The notes under the pieces were generated by a model. It had not been told where the DNA came from, made no database searches, and saw nothing but the letters and a program-made list of their open reading frames with translations. The translations under genes and the position numbers were made by a program. A stretch of DNA of 64,000 bases from Nodosilinea sp. FACHB-131 (GTDB lineage Bacteria; Cyanobacteriota; Cyanobacteriia; Phormidesmidales; Phormidesmidaceae): positions 1 to 64,000 of the forward strand of contig NZ_JACJOF010000026.1 of NCBI RefSeq assembly GCF_014695395.1, read 5' to 3'. Below are positions 23,617-32,342 of this stretch, piece after piece; the first letter of the stretch is position 1, and every line of letters begins with the position of its first letter.

Positions 23617-24561
23617 ATGCCCCTAAGCGGAGAACTCAGTAGGGTAGATGAATCCCTAACGCATGCGACCACAATTAATGCCTGTCAAGAACTAACGAAA
23701 CTAGTGGCCCGCCACACGGATGGCAAGGGGAACGGCATCCATTCAACGGCGATCGCTCAGCTAGAATTGATGCGTGAATCTGCGGCTCCTACAACACTCT
23801 GCTCGGTGTATGAGCCGACGCTTTGCATTATTCTTCAGGGTAAAAAAGAAACCTTACTGGGTAAGGAAACCTACCACTACGGTGCGGCCCAATACATTGT
23901 GGTCACAGTCGATCTGCCGCTCAGTGGAACTATTGTCGAAGCGGCACCGGACAAGCCGTATCTCTGCTTTAAGCTCAGCCTAGACGCGACTCAGCTTTGG
24001 GATATTATCGATCAGATCCAGCGCAGTTCGGATAAACAAGAAAGCTCAGTGAGAGGCTTGTTCGTCAGCGATGCCAATGCCCCATTGCTTGACTGTGCCA
24101 CTCGGCTTACCCGGCTTCTGGATACGCCTGAGGATATTCCATTCCTGGCACCAATGATGATTCGCGAAATTTACTACCGTCTTCTAATGGGCGACCAGAG
24201 TGAGGCGGTTTGGCAGATTGCGACCTCCGGTAGCCATATGCAGCGCATTGCAGCGGTAATTAAACAGATCAAAGCTGAGTTCACCAAGTCATTGCGCGTT
24301 GATGAGTTGGCCGAGCAAGCGAGTATGTCTTCGGCATCATTTCATCGGCACTTCAAGGCCGTGACTTCGATGAGTCCATTGCAATATCAAAAGCAGTTGA
24401 GGTTGTTGGAAGCCCGGCGTTTGATGCTGGCTGAAGACGCGGATGCGACCTACGCGGCGTATCAGGTGGGCTATGAGAGCCCTTCTCAGTTCAGTCGCGA
24501 ATATTCCCGCATGTTTGGTACCCCGCCAAAAAAGGATATTGAGCGGCTACGAGTGGCTTAA
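23617..24561 (+). CDS. AraC-family transcriptional regulator
   Basis: A 314-residue regulator with an AraC_N-type N-terminal domain (ESAAPTTLCSVYEPTLCIIL, QYIVVTVDLPLSGT) and a C-terminal double helix-turn-helix. The latter shows LRVDELAEQASMSSASFHRH and AAYQVGYESPSQFSREYSRM near 280-300. This is the subtype usually seen next to aldehyde or short-chain dehydrogenase genes. It is divergent from an SDR relic and shares its leader with the intact SDR at 18773. It probably activates that SDR and perhaps the oxidase and hydrolase genes nearby; this is inference. Confidence 0.88.
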   Translation: MPLSGELSRVDESLTHATTINACQELTKLVARHTDGKGNGIHSTAIAQLELMRESAAPTTLCSVYEPTLCIILQGKKETLLGKETYHYGAAQYIVVTVDLPLSGTIVEAAPDKPYLCFKLSLDATQLWDIIDQIQRSSDKQESSVRGLFVSDANAPLLDCATRLTRLLDTPEDIPFLAPMMIREIYYRLLMGDQSEAVWQIATSGSHMQRIAAVIKQIKAEFTKSLRVDELAEQASMSSASFHRHFKAVTSMSPLQYQKQLRLLEARRLMLAEDADATYAAYQVGYESPSQFSREYSRMFGTPPKKDIERLRVA

Positions 24562-24617
24562 GTATGGCCTGTTCGGCGATCGCACAGCAATGGGCCAGCT
24601 GCTGATGGGTTTAAACC

Positions 24618-25826
24618 TTACAAAGCTGGATGGGTAAGGGGGTAAATGACCAGGCCTAGCAGGGCAGAGACTAGCACAATTAGCGGCTCAGGCAGCTTCT
24701 TTTTGAAGGTCAGCAGCAAAGCCAGGGTGACAACAGCCACGATGACTGTAGGAATATCTACCAGCGATCGCTTCCCGAGCACCACTACCGCTCCGGTGAT
24801 CGCCCCGATCGCCGCCACCGTCACCCCTTCGACAAAGGCTGCTACCCCCGGCTGCTTGCCGTGCTTTTTGAAGTACGGTGCTGGAATAATCGTAAACAGA
24901 TAGCAGGGCAGAAACGTTGCCAGCGTCGCCACCACTGCCCCGGCCAGCCCCGCCACCAAAAACCCAATAAACCCAACTGTAATCACAATGGGCCCTGGTG
25001 TAATCATTGCCACCGCCACGGCATCGACAAATTGTTCAGAATTTAGCCACTGCAACTCATTCACCAGTCCGCCGTAGAGAAAGGGCACGATCGCCAGGCC
25101 ACTGCCAAACACAAACGCCCCTGCCTTAATAAAGAAGGTGAAGATTTGCCAGAGGATGCCTGGCTCGGTGGCTGGAATAGCCATCAGAGTCGGCAGGAAA
25201 GGCACTACAGCAAAACTAGATAGCCGTTTAGGACGCCACTGCTTGGGGGGAGCCTTCACCAACCACACCAGCACTCCCGCCGCCAAAATCAGAGCAATTT
25301 TCTCAGACTCGGTGATCACCGTGACCGCCGCCGAGACAATGTAAATCGCCCAAAACAGCCAGTCTTGGCCGATAGTTTTGACCGTGAGCTTATAGCTGCT
25401 GTTGGCAATGATGCCGATTACCGCGGCACCGACCGTGTAAAAAATAGCCTGCATCCAGGGCAAGCCACCATACACTGTGTAGGCCCACCCCAGCGCCAGC
25501 ACCATCAAAAAGGCCGGTAGGGGAAAGATTAGCCCCGTCAGCGTTGCCCCCAGAGTGCCGTAGTGGACATAGCCCATGTAGATCGCTAGCTGCTCGGCCA
25601 ATGGGCCAGGGGCCAACTGCGCCAGCGATAAACCTTCTTTGTAGTCTGACTCAGAAATCCAGCCGCGCTCCTCTACCAGGTCGCGTTTCATATAGCCCAC
25701 CAGGGCAATGGGGCCGCCAAAACCCCAGGTGCCCAACTTGAGGAAGTACAGCACTATCTGCCCTAGAGAATAAGGCGGTGACGCTTCGGGTTGGGGTTCT
25801 GCTTGCGGATCTAGGGCATCGGCCAT
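24618..25826 (-). CDS. chrA: Chromate transporter ChrA
   Basis: A 402-residue CHR-family inner-membrane protein with two homologous halves, each with a hydrophobic block. The signature FLKLGTWGFGGPIALVGYM near 28 and GLSLAQLAPGPLAEQLAIYMG near 65 are diagnostic. The second half repeats FIKAGAFVFGSGLAIVPFL and VAVAMITPGPIVITVGFIG. It exports chromate, and possibly other oxyanions, from the cytoplasm. It follows chrB by about 130 bases on the same strand. Two-domain (long-chain) CHR proteins of this size are usual. Confidence 0.93.
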   Translation of the reverse strand: MADALDPQAEPQPEASPPYSLGQIVLYFLKLGTWGFGGPIALVGYMKRDLVEERGWISESDYKEGLSLAQLAPGPLAEQLAIYMGYVHYGTLGATLTGLIFPLPAFLMVLALGWAYTVYGGLPWMQAIFYTVGAAVIGIIANSSYKLTVKTIGQDWLFWAIYIVSAAVTVITESEKIALILAAGVLVWLVKAPPKQWRPKRLSSFAVVPFLPTLMAIPATEPGILWQIFTFFIKAGAFVFGSGLAIVPFLYGGLVNELQWLNSEQFVDAVAVAMITPGPIVITVGFIGFLVAGLAGAVVATLATFLPCYLFTIIPAPYFKKHGKQPGVAAFVEGVTVAAIGAITGAVVVLGKRSLVDIPTVIVAVVTLALLLTFKKKLPEPLIVLVSALLGLVIYPLTHPAL

Positions 25827-25954
25827 GGGTTGATTTTTATGATGACAGAACAGTGCTCTCTGAAACTATTCAGAAAATGGTCAATCAAAACTGTAAGGCT
25901 TGTTTCTTTTAAGAGCAACACCTGTTGCATAAAGTTTGGGGTGTCTGACCTAGC

Positions 25955-26920
25955 TCACTGCTCAGCAGCTTGAGGGGCAGAGGAATCCAGTGGAGTGGCC
26001 CGCTCCTGAGCCAGGGTGGCGTACAGCCCTTCAAACAGAGCGATGCCGTGCATCTCTAGGGCAGCATCAGAGAAATTGGCCAGTAGCCAGCCCCGCAGCA
26101 GGGCATCGACCCCCGCAGTTTGGGGCTGGCGGTATTGACCATCGCGCAGGTCAATTTCATGCACGATCTGGCCCAGCACCTGTAGAGCTGGATTGTCGTC
26201 TAAACCAAAGGCTCTGACCATAACCTCAAAGGTGCACAGATTGCCCTGGTGCTGAAAGTCGCCCTGGCTCATGTCAAAGGTGACTTCGTCGGCTGCCGCC
26301 GTTTTGGCATAGCGAATTACGGCGTTGGGATCAATGAAGCGGCGAATCAGCCAGATGCAGGCCAGGCGATCGACGTGGGGCCGGGGCCGAGTCACCCACG
26401 ATCGCTGCTGATACTGGTCTAGGGCGGCAGGGGCAATGGCGATCGCCCCCGGTGCAGGCGTCAAGGCTTCAACCATCTGGTTGAGGTAGGCCATCACTTG
26501 CGCCCCCTCAGGACAGTCAAAAAAGTCGATGCGGCGGATGTCGGCATAGTGTCTATAGAGCTTTTCGAGGCGCTCCTGTAGATCGCCTCGCGCCTCAAGG
26601 TCAAGGGAGTTGGCCAGCGCTGTCGCCTGGGCCTCTAGCTCGGCGTAGTCGTCACGCCGAGCGGCGCGAAACCGCTCGACAATCTCAGAGTCGGACAGGC
26701 CCTCAAACTGCTCAACCCGCATGATCAGCGCTTCTCCACTGGCTTTTTGCACCTCCTGGGCTAGCCACTGAAACGCTTCGAGGCACTCATCGCGCTCGGG
26801 CAGCACCTGAACACTGTTGAAGGCGATCGCACCCAGGCGCTTCAGCCGCCGCCACAGGGTTACCCTCGGGCTCGATGAGGCTTTCGAGGGCAAAGAATAG
26901 GAAAAAACCAGCCAACTCAC
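25955..26920 (-). CDS. chrB: Chromate resistance protein ChrB
   Basis: A 321-residue ChrB-like protein. The N-terminal region LWRRLKRLGAIAFNSVQVLP and the C-terminal half WVTRPRPHVDRLACIWLIRR, then FDMSQGDFQHQGNLCTFEVM and HEIDLRDGQYRQP, are the conserved blocks. In other bacteria ChrB acts as a chromate-responsive regulator of chrA, and a cytosolic role is expected here. GTG 26920 is chosen because AGAGGT precedes it; a TTG at 26938 is the alternative. Encoded first in a chrB-chrA unit. Confidence 0.87.
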   Translation of the reverse strand: MSWLVFSYSLPSKASSSPRVTLWRRLKRLGAIAFNSVQVLPERDECLEAFQWLAQEVQKASGEALIMRVEQFEGLSDSEIVERFRAARRDDYAELEAQATALANSLDLEARGDLQERLEKLYRHYADIRRIDFFDCPEGAQVMAYLNQMVEALTPAPGAIAIAPAALDQYQQRSWVTRPRPHVDRLACIWLIRRFIDPNAVIRYAKTAAADEVTFDMSQGDFQHQGNLCTFEVMVRAFGLDDNPALQVLGQIVHEIDLRDGQYRQPQTAGVDALLRGWLLANFSDAALEMHGIALFEGLYATLAQERATPLDSSAPQAAEQ

Positions 26921-27001
26921 GCCATGACCTCTACTCAAGAGCCAGAGTAACGGATATAGCTATGAGGGGCAACAGGTGTTGCGATGCGCCTGTGAAACTC
27001 C

Positions 27002-27215
27002 GTTTACGCCAAACAGCTTATCTCTGCTACCGCCCCCACTGACGAGGGCATCCTAGGCAAGTAACAGGCAGAAGGCCTGAATCGGTAGATGCACCCTGAG
27101 AACTAACCCCCACCAGCACCATTAGCCCGTGGGGGTTTTTGTTTGGTCTCTGCGCAGGCACTACCCCACCTCTATCCCTAGTCCCTTCTGCATGCACGCG
27201 ATCGCATTGGAGTGA
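27002..27215. repeat. Duplicated module, copy 1 (terminator plus decayed gene end)
   Basis: About 210 bases matching 36525-36745 with scattered changes, including the block CTACCGCCCCCACTGACGAG. It contains the hairpin at 27105-27140. On the minus strand it retains a weak echo of the last 25 codons of the small gene at 36682. The gap from here to 27417 shows nothing else. Confidence 0.7.
27105..27140 (+). terminator. Rho-independent terminator in module copy 1
   Basis: AACCCCCAC and GTGGGGGTT arms with a run of T after the second arm. The U-tract lies on the plus strand, but no plus-strand gene ends here, so the upstream transcript is unidentified. Confidence 0.6.
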
Positions 27216-27417
27216 TGCAACTATTTGCTTGTCTAATGAATTGGTTAAGCAGTCAGTTGACTGAGCACCTTTCCAATTTGCGAAGAGTTGTCGAGCGTTG
27301 TGATGATAGCCGATGTCTCGCCTTTAGACGGTAGGGGCAAGCTGTTCTTAGTAGGGGGCACAAGCTGGTAGAACTTGCTGATTAAGTTGCTGGTCAATTC
27401 GCCGGTTAATCAACCAG

Positions 27418-27693
27418 CTACTCAATGTCATCTAACTCCTCAGGCCCCCAGAAGGTTAACCATTCCTCGTCTGACGGTCCCCAGAACCTCATCCAGTCGG
27501 GTTCTATTGCGGGGGCCTGAGGTGAGTTGCCGCTAGGGCGCTGAGCAACGGGCGTAGGTGGCTCAAAGTCAGGGCATCGCTGCTGCTCTGGCCCGGCTGG
27601 ATGCACCCCACAGACCAGGTAGGGACTGCGCGCGTTAAAACGACAGCTCCGGCATTGCCGCGTAGAGGAGAGGTTGATAGAAACGTTGACCAT
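27418..27693 (-). CDS. Small cyanobacterial cysteine-rich protein (DUF6464-like)
   Basis: A 91-residue protein whose N-terminal half has CRSCRFNARSPYLVCGVHPA and QQRCPDFE, four cysteines with a VHP motif. This resembles a small conserved cyanobacterial family (DUF6464). The C-terminal half is proline-rich, then acidic with two repeated WGP..EEW motifs. Probably a small metal-binding or interaction protein. Function unknown. Confidence 0.6.
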   Translation of the reverse strand: MVNVSINLSSTRQCRSCRFNARSPYLVCGVHPAGPEQQRCPDFEPPTPVAQRPSGNSPQAPAIEPDWMRFWGPSDEEWLTFWGPEELDDIE

Positions 27694-28066
27694 TGCCGAT
27701 GCACAGCTGCTGTCTACGCGAGTTGATAAGCCAATTTTAGCCCTTACCTAGTTCAGTACCCATTCCAAGCTGGGCACTAGGGAACTTTTGGGTTCTGTAA
27801 GTGACAGGAGTCACAGTTTACCGAAAGGTTGAGGGACTTTGGGTGCAAACCAAGTTTTGATGAATAGAACCAGGAACTCTGTCTACGGTCTTGAGTCTAA
27901 GGCATTGTAAGAGAGGCAGCAGCCACTCCTTCTAACACAGTCGGCTTATAACGAACTCTATATAGTGAAACCGCCCCCGGTGCCTTGTGCACTGGGGGTT
28001 ATTTAATGGGAGCACCCAAAGCACTGGTTCGATTCGGTTGTCCACCGTTAAATTCACGGGCATCGC
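27694..28066. other. Intergenic region containing a hairpin
   Basis: About 370 bases. The first 250 hold no coding-looking frame. Near the right end a stem with arms CCCCCGGTGC and GCACTGGGGG (27974-27998) lies beyond the stop of the glycoside hydrolase gene and is the likely end of that transcript. Confidence 0.45.
27974..28001. terminator. Hairpin terminator beyond the GHL10 gene
   Basis: Ten-base-pair stem with one G-T pair and a five-base loop. The U-tract is weak on either strand, so it may act bidirectionally or only as a processing stop. Confidence 0.5.
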
Positions 28067-29341
28067 TCAACTTCTAGTCACGGCTGGCCTGGGGCTGTTG
28101 GCAATGCTGGGGCGCTGTCGGGGAGTGACAAACAGGCGCTGCATGGCCTGGGTGCGATCGCTACTGGTTTCTCCCTCCGCCACTGTCCACACCGTGTCGT
28201 AGAAGAAGAATGAGACCCCAGCGAAGCCCATACCCCGGGCCGTCTGCACCTGCTGTTGGATCAGCGCCATGGGCACAGGTCGATCCTTCAACCCGCTGAG
28301 AATGCCAACGCCGGTGGGAATATGGCGACGAGCCTGCTGAAGGGCGCGATCGCGCAGGGCGTTGCGAAAGCTGGCCAGGTTATCGCGGTAAATCTGAACG
28401 ACTAGCTCTTCGATGTACCCCTTTTCCCGCCAGCGGGGCCAGTCTTGGAGATGGTGGGTATAGGCAAAGGTGGCCGGGTTAGGTGAAACCGATAGCACCG
28501 CGTTGGGTCGTCTTGCTTTGACCGTCCAAAACACCTGCTCGACAAATGCGGTGATTTTGTCGGCCCGCCAGCGGGTCCACTCGGCGTCGTAGGGGTTGGC
28601 TGGTGGCGCTTGGCCTCGATGCTCCTGGCGATACAGGTTGATGGTGTAAGGGTCGTAGCCAAAGGCCACCGGCAAGCTGAAGTGATCATCGAGCTGTAGC
28701 CCGTCTACCTCATAGTTATCCATCAGCTCGGCAACCAGGTCGAGAATGAACTGTTGCACCTCTGGGTGAAACGGATTGAGCCACACTCGGGGGTGTCTAC
28801 CCTCCTGCTCTCGGCTGGCTGCGGGCAGAACCCCCTGCTTTTGGGTCAGCCAGTCAGGATGGCGCTGCGCCAAGGGTGAGTCGGTCGGGGCCATGAAGCC
28901 AAACTCAAACCAAGGGATCACGCTGAGGCCGAGGTCTTTAGCGGTTTGAGCCACTTCGAGCAGCATGTCGCGATCGCCCTGGGCCGCTTCTAAGGCCTCA
29001 TTGCGCCCCTGGTTCTCTAAGTCGGGATAGAGACCCTGTTTATAGCCCGTTGCACGTTCTGCCACCTGACTGGGGTAGAGTGTGTAGCCCCAGCTCCACA
29101 CCGCTGGGTAGACAGTGTTGAAGCGGTTGTTGGCCAGCTGTTGCAGCGAGTCTTTGACCGCTTGCTCTGAAAAGAGCACTTGGCTGTCGACATTGGTCAG
29201 CCAGACTCCCCGAATTTCGGCGGGTGCATTGGCAATGGCCTGCGCTGGCAACAACCCGATCGCGCCTTGAGCGATCCCGATCACCAGGGCTGTCAATACA
29301 GCGAGACCTAAATAGCAAAACCGTCTCATGGCATTTCCCAA
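28067..29341 (-). CDS. Family 10-like glycosyl hydrolase (GHL10)
   Basis: A 424-residue exported protein. A signal peptide or anchor (about residues 6-35) is followed by a GHL10/DUF187-type TIM barrel. Blocks are EIRGVWLTNVDSQVLF, FNTVYPAVWSWGYTLYPS, LSVIPWFEFGFMAPTDSPLA, GLQLDDHFSLPVAFGYDPYT and GFAGVSFFFYDTVW. The aspartates in LQLDDH are the likely catalytic or substrate-binding residues. The family acts on polysaccharide or peptidoglycan-linked glycans, but the substrate here is unknown. Probably periplasmic or outer-envelope. Confidence 0.87.
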   Translation of the reverse strand: MGNAMRRFCYLGLAVLTALVIGIAQGAIGLLPAQAIANAPAEIRGVWLTNVDSQVLFSEQAVKDSLQQLANNRFNTVYPAVWSWGYTLYPSQVAERATGYKQGLYPDLENQGRNEALEAAQGDRDMLLEVAQTAKDLGLSVIPWFEFGFMAPTDSPLAQRHPDWLTQKQGVLPAASREQEGRHPRVWLNPFHPEVQQFILDLVAELMDNYEVDGLQLDDHFSLPVAFGYDPYTINLYRQEHRGQAPPANPYDAEWTRWRADKITAFVEQVFWTVKARRPNAVLSVSPNPATFAYTHHLQDWPRWREKGYIEELVVQIYRDNLASFRNALRDRALQQARRHIPTGVGILSGLKDRPVPMALIQQQVQTARGMGFAGVSFFFYDTVWTVAEGETSSDRTQAMQRLFVTPRQRPSIANSPRPAVTRS

Positions 29342-29652
29342 ATAGCCCTGCGGGCGTTCTCGAATCTATTACTAAATGCCAGTATTTCGGATCGATTTTC
29401 TGAACTCGTCAGCCTGATATTCAACTGGTACACAGGTCTGAGAGATGGTTTAGAAATCGCCTAGGCGCTCCTTGCAGCAGGCGGGTTGAGTAAAGTGCTC
29501 CCGCAAGACCAAGTCTGTCAATACACGCTTTGGAGGGCAAGGATATTACTCTAGAGTCGGGAGTATTTATTGTGATGCCCGCCAACGCGCCCAAACTCTG
29601 AAGGCGATCGCAAATCTGGCCTTCTTACCCTGCCTTAGTTCAAATCCAAAAA
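29342..29652. other. Intergenic region, nothing recognised
   Basis: About 310 bases. The portion next to 29341 should hold the promoter of the GHL10 gene. No repeat, hairpin or coding-like frame was seen. Confidence 0.5.
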
Positions 29653-30174
29653 CTAACAACCAGCGTCACCTAAAACTGGAATTTCCGTCATTTCTCCGTT
29701 CTGCTGAAGTTGCAGGGTGCCTTCTACAGAGACCGACTCAATTTCTCCCGGGTCACCCTGGGTGACATCGACTTGCAGCTCAATGGCGTTATCTGGGCTG
29801 GCAAAAGTTTGCGAGGTCTGTTGTCCGTAAAACTCATCACCCGATGCGGCGATGCGACGAAAGCGGATAAACTCGCCATCGAGTTTCATGAGGGCAACGG
29901 CATCGGTTGAGGGTTGAGCTAAGCCGTTAAAGAAGAGATACCCCGTTGCGCGCAGGCCATCATCCCGGTGCCATAGCGTCATGCCGCAGCCACCTCCATC
30001 TTGAGCAAACAGTTCGTCAAGGGTAAATTGATCAATTACCGGGAGCGTGGGATTAGAGGTAGGGTCGCTCACTGGTGACGATGGGGTTTGGGGCCGGTTG
30101 CCTACTGGAGTGCAAGCCACGACCACGGGCGTCAATAGCAGAGCCAGCAGCAGGGATGGTAGTCGTTTCATCAC
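29653..30174 (-). CDS. Hypothetical lipoprotein
   Basis: A 173-residue protein with a lipoprotein signal: a hydrophobic LLLALLLTPVVVACT with the lipobox cysteine near position 21. A proline/serine-rich linker and a beta-rich domain (GGGCGMTLWHRDDG, GYLFFNGLA) follow. Cysteines in GGCG and the final GC may pair. Attached to a membrane facing the periplasm. Family not recognised. Confidence 0.7.
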   Translation of the reverse strand: MMKRLPSLLLALLLTPVVVACTPVGNRPQTPSSPVSDPTSNPTLPVIDQFTLDELFAQDGGGCGMTLWHRDDGLRATGYLFFNGLAQPSTDAVALMKLDGEFIRFRRIAASGDEFYGQQTSQTFASPDNAIELQVDVTQGDPGEIESVSVEGTLQLQQNGEMTEIPVLGDAGC

Positions 30175-30485
30175 TGGGTTGCCTCACGATAGACAGCGTA
30201 ACTAGAGACTACTCAGGACTATCACAATTCATCGAGGTTTACAGACTTGTGAGGGCATCTTCTTAAGCTGGAGTTCCTGACGCCCATAAGCTATGTACAA
30301 ATAGTAGAATTCATAACTCAGAGCTTAGGATAAGGCATCGGGACTTTGATCTAGAACCGCCAGAGCTTCTCGTCTCAGGCGCGTTTGGGCCCGATTTTGC
30401 GTAGGGAAACGAGCATAAGGGCGATCGCCAGACAGCTGTAGACCCTAACAACGCACTGTAGGCAACAGATAGCCTTATCGCTGCT
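30175..30485. other. Intergenic region with a coding-like relic
   Basis: About 310 bases. Minus-strand 30330-30440 reads SGDRPYARFPTQNRAQTRLR and then EALAVLDQSPDALS, which looks like the tail of a lost protein. A stop codon lies immediately before it and no start is seen. Nothing else is recognised. Confidence 0.3.
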
Positions 30486-31736
30486 CTAGCTCTCTGCAAC
30501 AGCCTCATTTGCCAACATCGGGTCAGCGGCAAACAACTGCTGCCACCACCGCTGCACCTCTTGCGACGAGGCGTCTAGCAGGGCATTCCCCTGGGCGATC
30601 GCCTCCGCGTACTGAGCCTTGGCCTCATCCCCACAGCCGCCCGCCTCCACATGGCGAACAATCGACTGCACAATCGGCAGCGCAATGCCTACCCCAAACA
30701 ACGCATTGAAGCCGACAACCACCGCAGGAGCCGACAAAACCACCACAATCTCAGGGAACAGCGCCATCACCGCCACCAAAATGAGAAAGAAGATCGGCGT
30801 AGCAACGCCCGCACTGACCGCCGCTGCCACAATTTTGTCGCGAAACTCATCTGCGGTAATGTCACCTCGGTAGAGGTCTAGGGTGTAGGCCAGTGCCGTC
30901 ACCAGCGCTTGAGTTAGCACCGCCGTGCCCGTGGCCGCCAGACCCAGTTGCGCGATCGTTGCTGAGTTTTTGAGCACCGAATCCACGGCGTTATAGAAGC
31001 GAATGTAGGTCTGCTCACCCCCAGTCATTGTGGCCGAGCCGCGGCGAATATTGTCTGCGCCCAGCTCCCACACAACATTCTCGGCCCCATTGCTGCCCCC
31101 CTTAGCGTGAGCCTGAATGTGGCTGCCATGTTTGTCCGACAAAAAGACCCGAATATCCCACTCGCTGGCCCCAAGTTTAGACGTACCAGGGATTTTATCG
31201 AACAGCCCCATCACGTCGGCATCCGATCGCGGCGCATCACTCAACCGGGTGCCCGCCCTTTGCAATCGACGCGCCAAAGCCGGCATTTCCTGGGCCAGCT
31301 CTTGAGCGGTGCGGGGCAGAGCTTTGAGGGCATTGGCCGTGACCATGCCAGAGGTGCCTAAAGCTGCGATCGCCCCCTGCCACTCTTCCAGGGCCTTACC
31401 CATCGCTTCTAGGCTTTGCTGCGACTGCTTTTGCCCCGTCTCCTGTAGATCACGAAGCGTGGCCAGACTGGTTACGGTCAGCTCTTGAGCAGTTTGCTGA
31501 GCACCTTCGCCAGCAATTTTGACATACCCCAGCGCACTGTCTATCCCCTCAGCCCCTTGTTCAACCGTTTTTTGAGCAATCTGCTGGGCCTGTTGCAAGG
31601 TCTGCGCACTGGTAGTCGCGAGATCTTCGGTGGCCTGCTGGGCTGCGGCGACGGCTTTATCAATTTGGCCGTTGATGTGCTGGTTGGTTGCCGATGCTGC
31701 GTCTGCAAGCTGTTTAGCGCGATCCCAAAGGTTCAT
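30486..31736 (-). CDS. Coiled-coil / HNH-like / membrane protein
   Basis: A 416-residue protein of unusual build. Residues 1-140 are alanine/glutamine-rich amphipathic helices of apolipoprotein type (TSAQTLQQAQQIAQKTVEQG). About 170-235 is an HNH-like segment, SHIQAHAKGGSNGAENVVWE followed by NIRRG, with the H...H...N...N layout of HNH nucleases. About 250-370 are three or four hydrophobic helices (FFLILVAVMALFPEIVVVLS and neighbours), then a soluble tail. ATG 31736 is used; longer starts add an implausible extension. A nuclease joined to a membrane region and a helical arm might act as an effector or toxin. The nuclease call is by motif only. Confidence 0.55.
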   Translation of the reverse strand: MNLWDRAKQLADAASATNQHINGQIDKAVAAAQQATEDLATTSAQTLQQAQQIAQKTVEQGAEGIDSALGYVKIAGEGAQQTAQELTVTSLATLRDLQETGQKQSQQSLEAMGKALEEWQGAIAALGTSGMVTANALKALPRTAQELAQEMPALARRLQRAGTRLSDAPRSDADVMGLFDKIPGTSKLGASEWDIRVFLSDKHGSHIQAHAKGGSNGAENVVWELGADNIRRGSATMTGGEQTYIRFYNAVDSVLKNSATIAQLGLAATGTAVLTQALVTALAYTLDLYRGDITADEFRDKIVAAAVSAGVATPIFFLILVAVMALFPEIVVVLSAPAVVVGFNALFGVGIALPIVQSIVRHVEAGGCGDEAKAQYAEAIAQGNALLDASSQEVQRWWQQLFAADPMLANEAVAES

Positions 31737-31889
31737 CAGGTTATTTCCCCATCCAGAGGGGGCAAAAAATATTGTCAAAACGGGACAGTTCCCTGTTACT
31801 AGACTGCCCTTTAAGCGTGCTGGGACGCTGCCATTGTCCAAGCCCTTTGCAGAGTCCTCACAAACAGGGGAAGGGCGCTACTTGGGTGA

Positions 31890-32111
31890 TCATCGGGTTG
31901 CGATCGCCTCCACCTCCTCCTCCAACACAACCAGATACCGCTGTGGCGCCGCCATCGACGACCACCCGCCTAAGTTTTGAATCATTTTTAGCCTTATCCA
32001 AGCGGGTCGCCCAAGTGCGCCGGTTACTATGGGTGCGGTAGTTCCGCAATCCTGGAGGTCGCACGCCTTTCTCAACGGTGAACGGGCCAGGTCTGCGGTG
32101 TTGTCGGTCAT
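31890..32111 (-). pseudogene. Tyrosine-recombinase C-terminal fragment fused to a copied 5' end
   Basis: The minus strand reads NYRTHSNRRTWATRLDKA and, after a one-base frame change, KMIQNLGGWSSMAAPQRYL then EEEVEAIATR and a stop. This is the end of a XerC/D-type integrase: the catalytic arginine lies in HSNRRTWAT and the tyrosine in QRYL. Upstream, 27 bases (32089-32115) are identical to the start of the gene at 4551-4940. The result is a chimeric 73-codon frame, MTDNTADLARSPL and so on. No intact recombinase is present. Confidence 0.6.
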
Positions 32112-32342
32112 GGTTTTGGATAGGTGAAGTGTGCGGTGGGCAGTCAGAGGCCCACTGACCGCTTGTCGGACTAAGAGTTGTCAAAAGGGAGATGTGTTGA
32201 AACTTTTTGACCTATATGGTTGTGCCAGAAGAGCACAATGGTAGATATAACGTTTCAGAACATTTTTAGTTCTGAAACTCAGCGTGCTTGTATTGTTCGT
32301 CACTTCTTTTAACAAATTACTTAATGCATCATTTTTGCTTTC

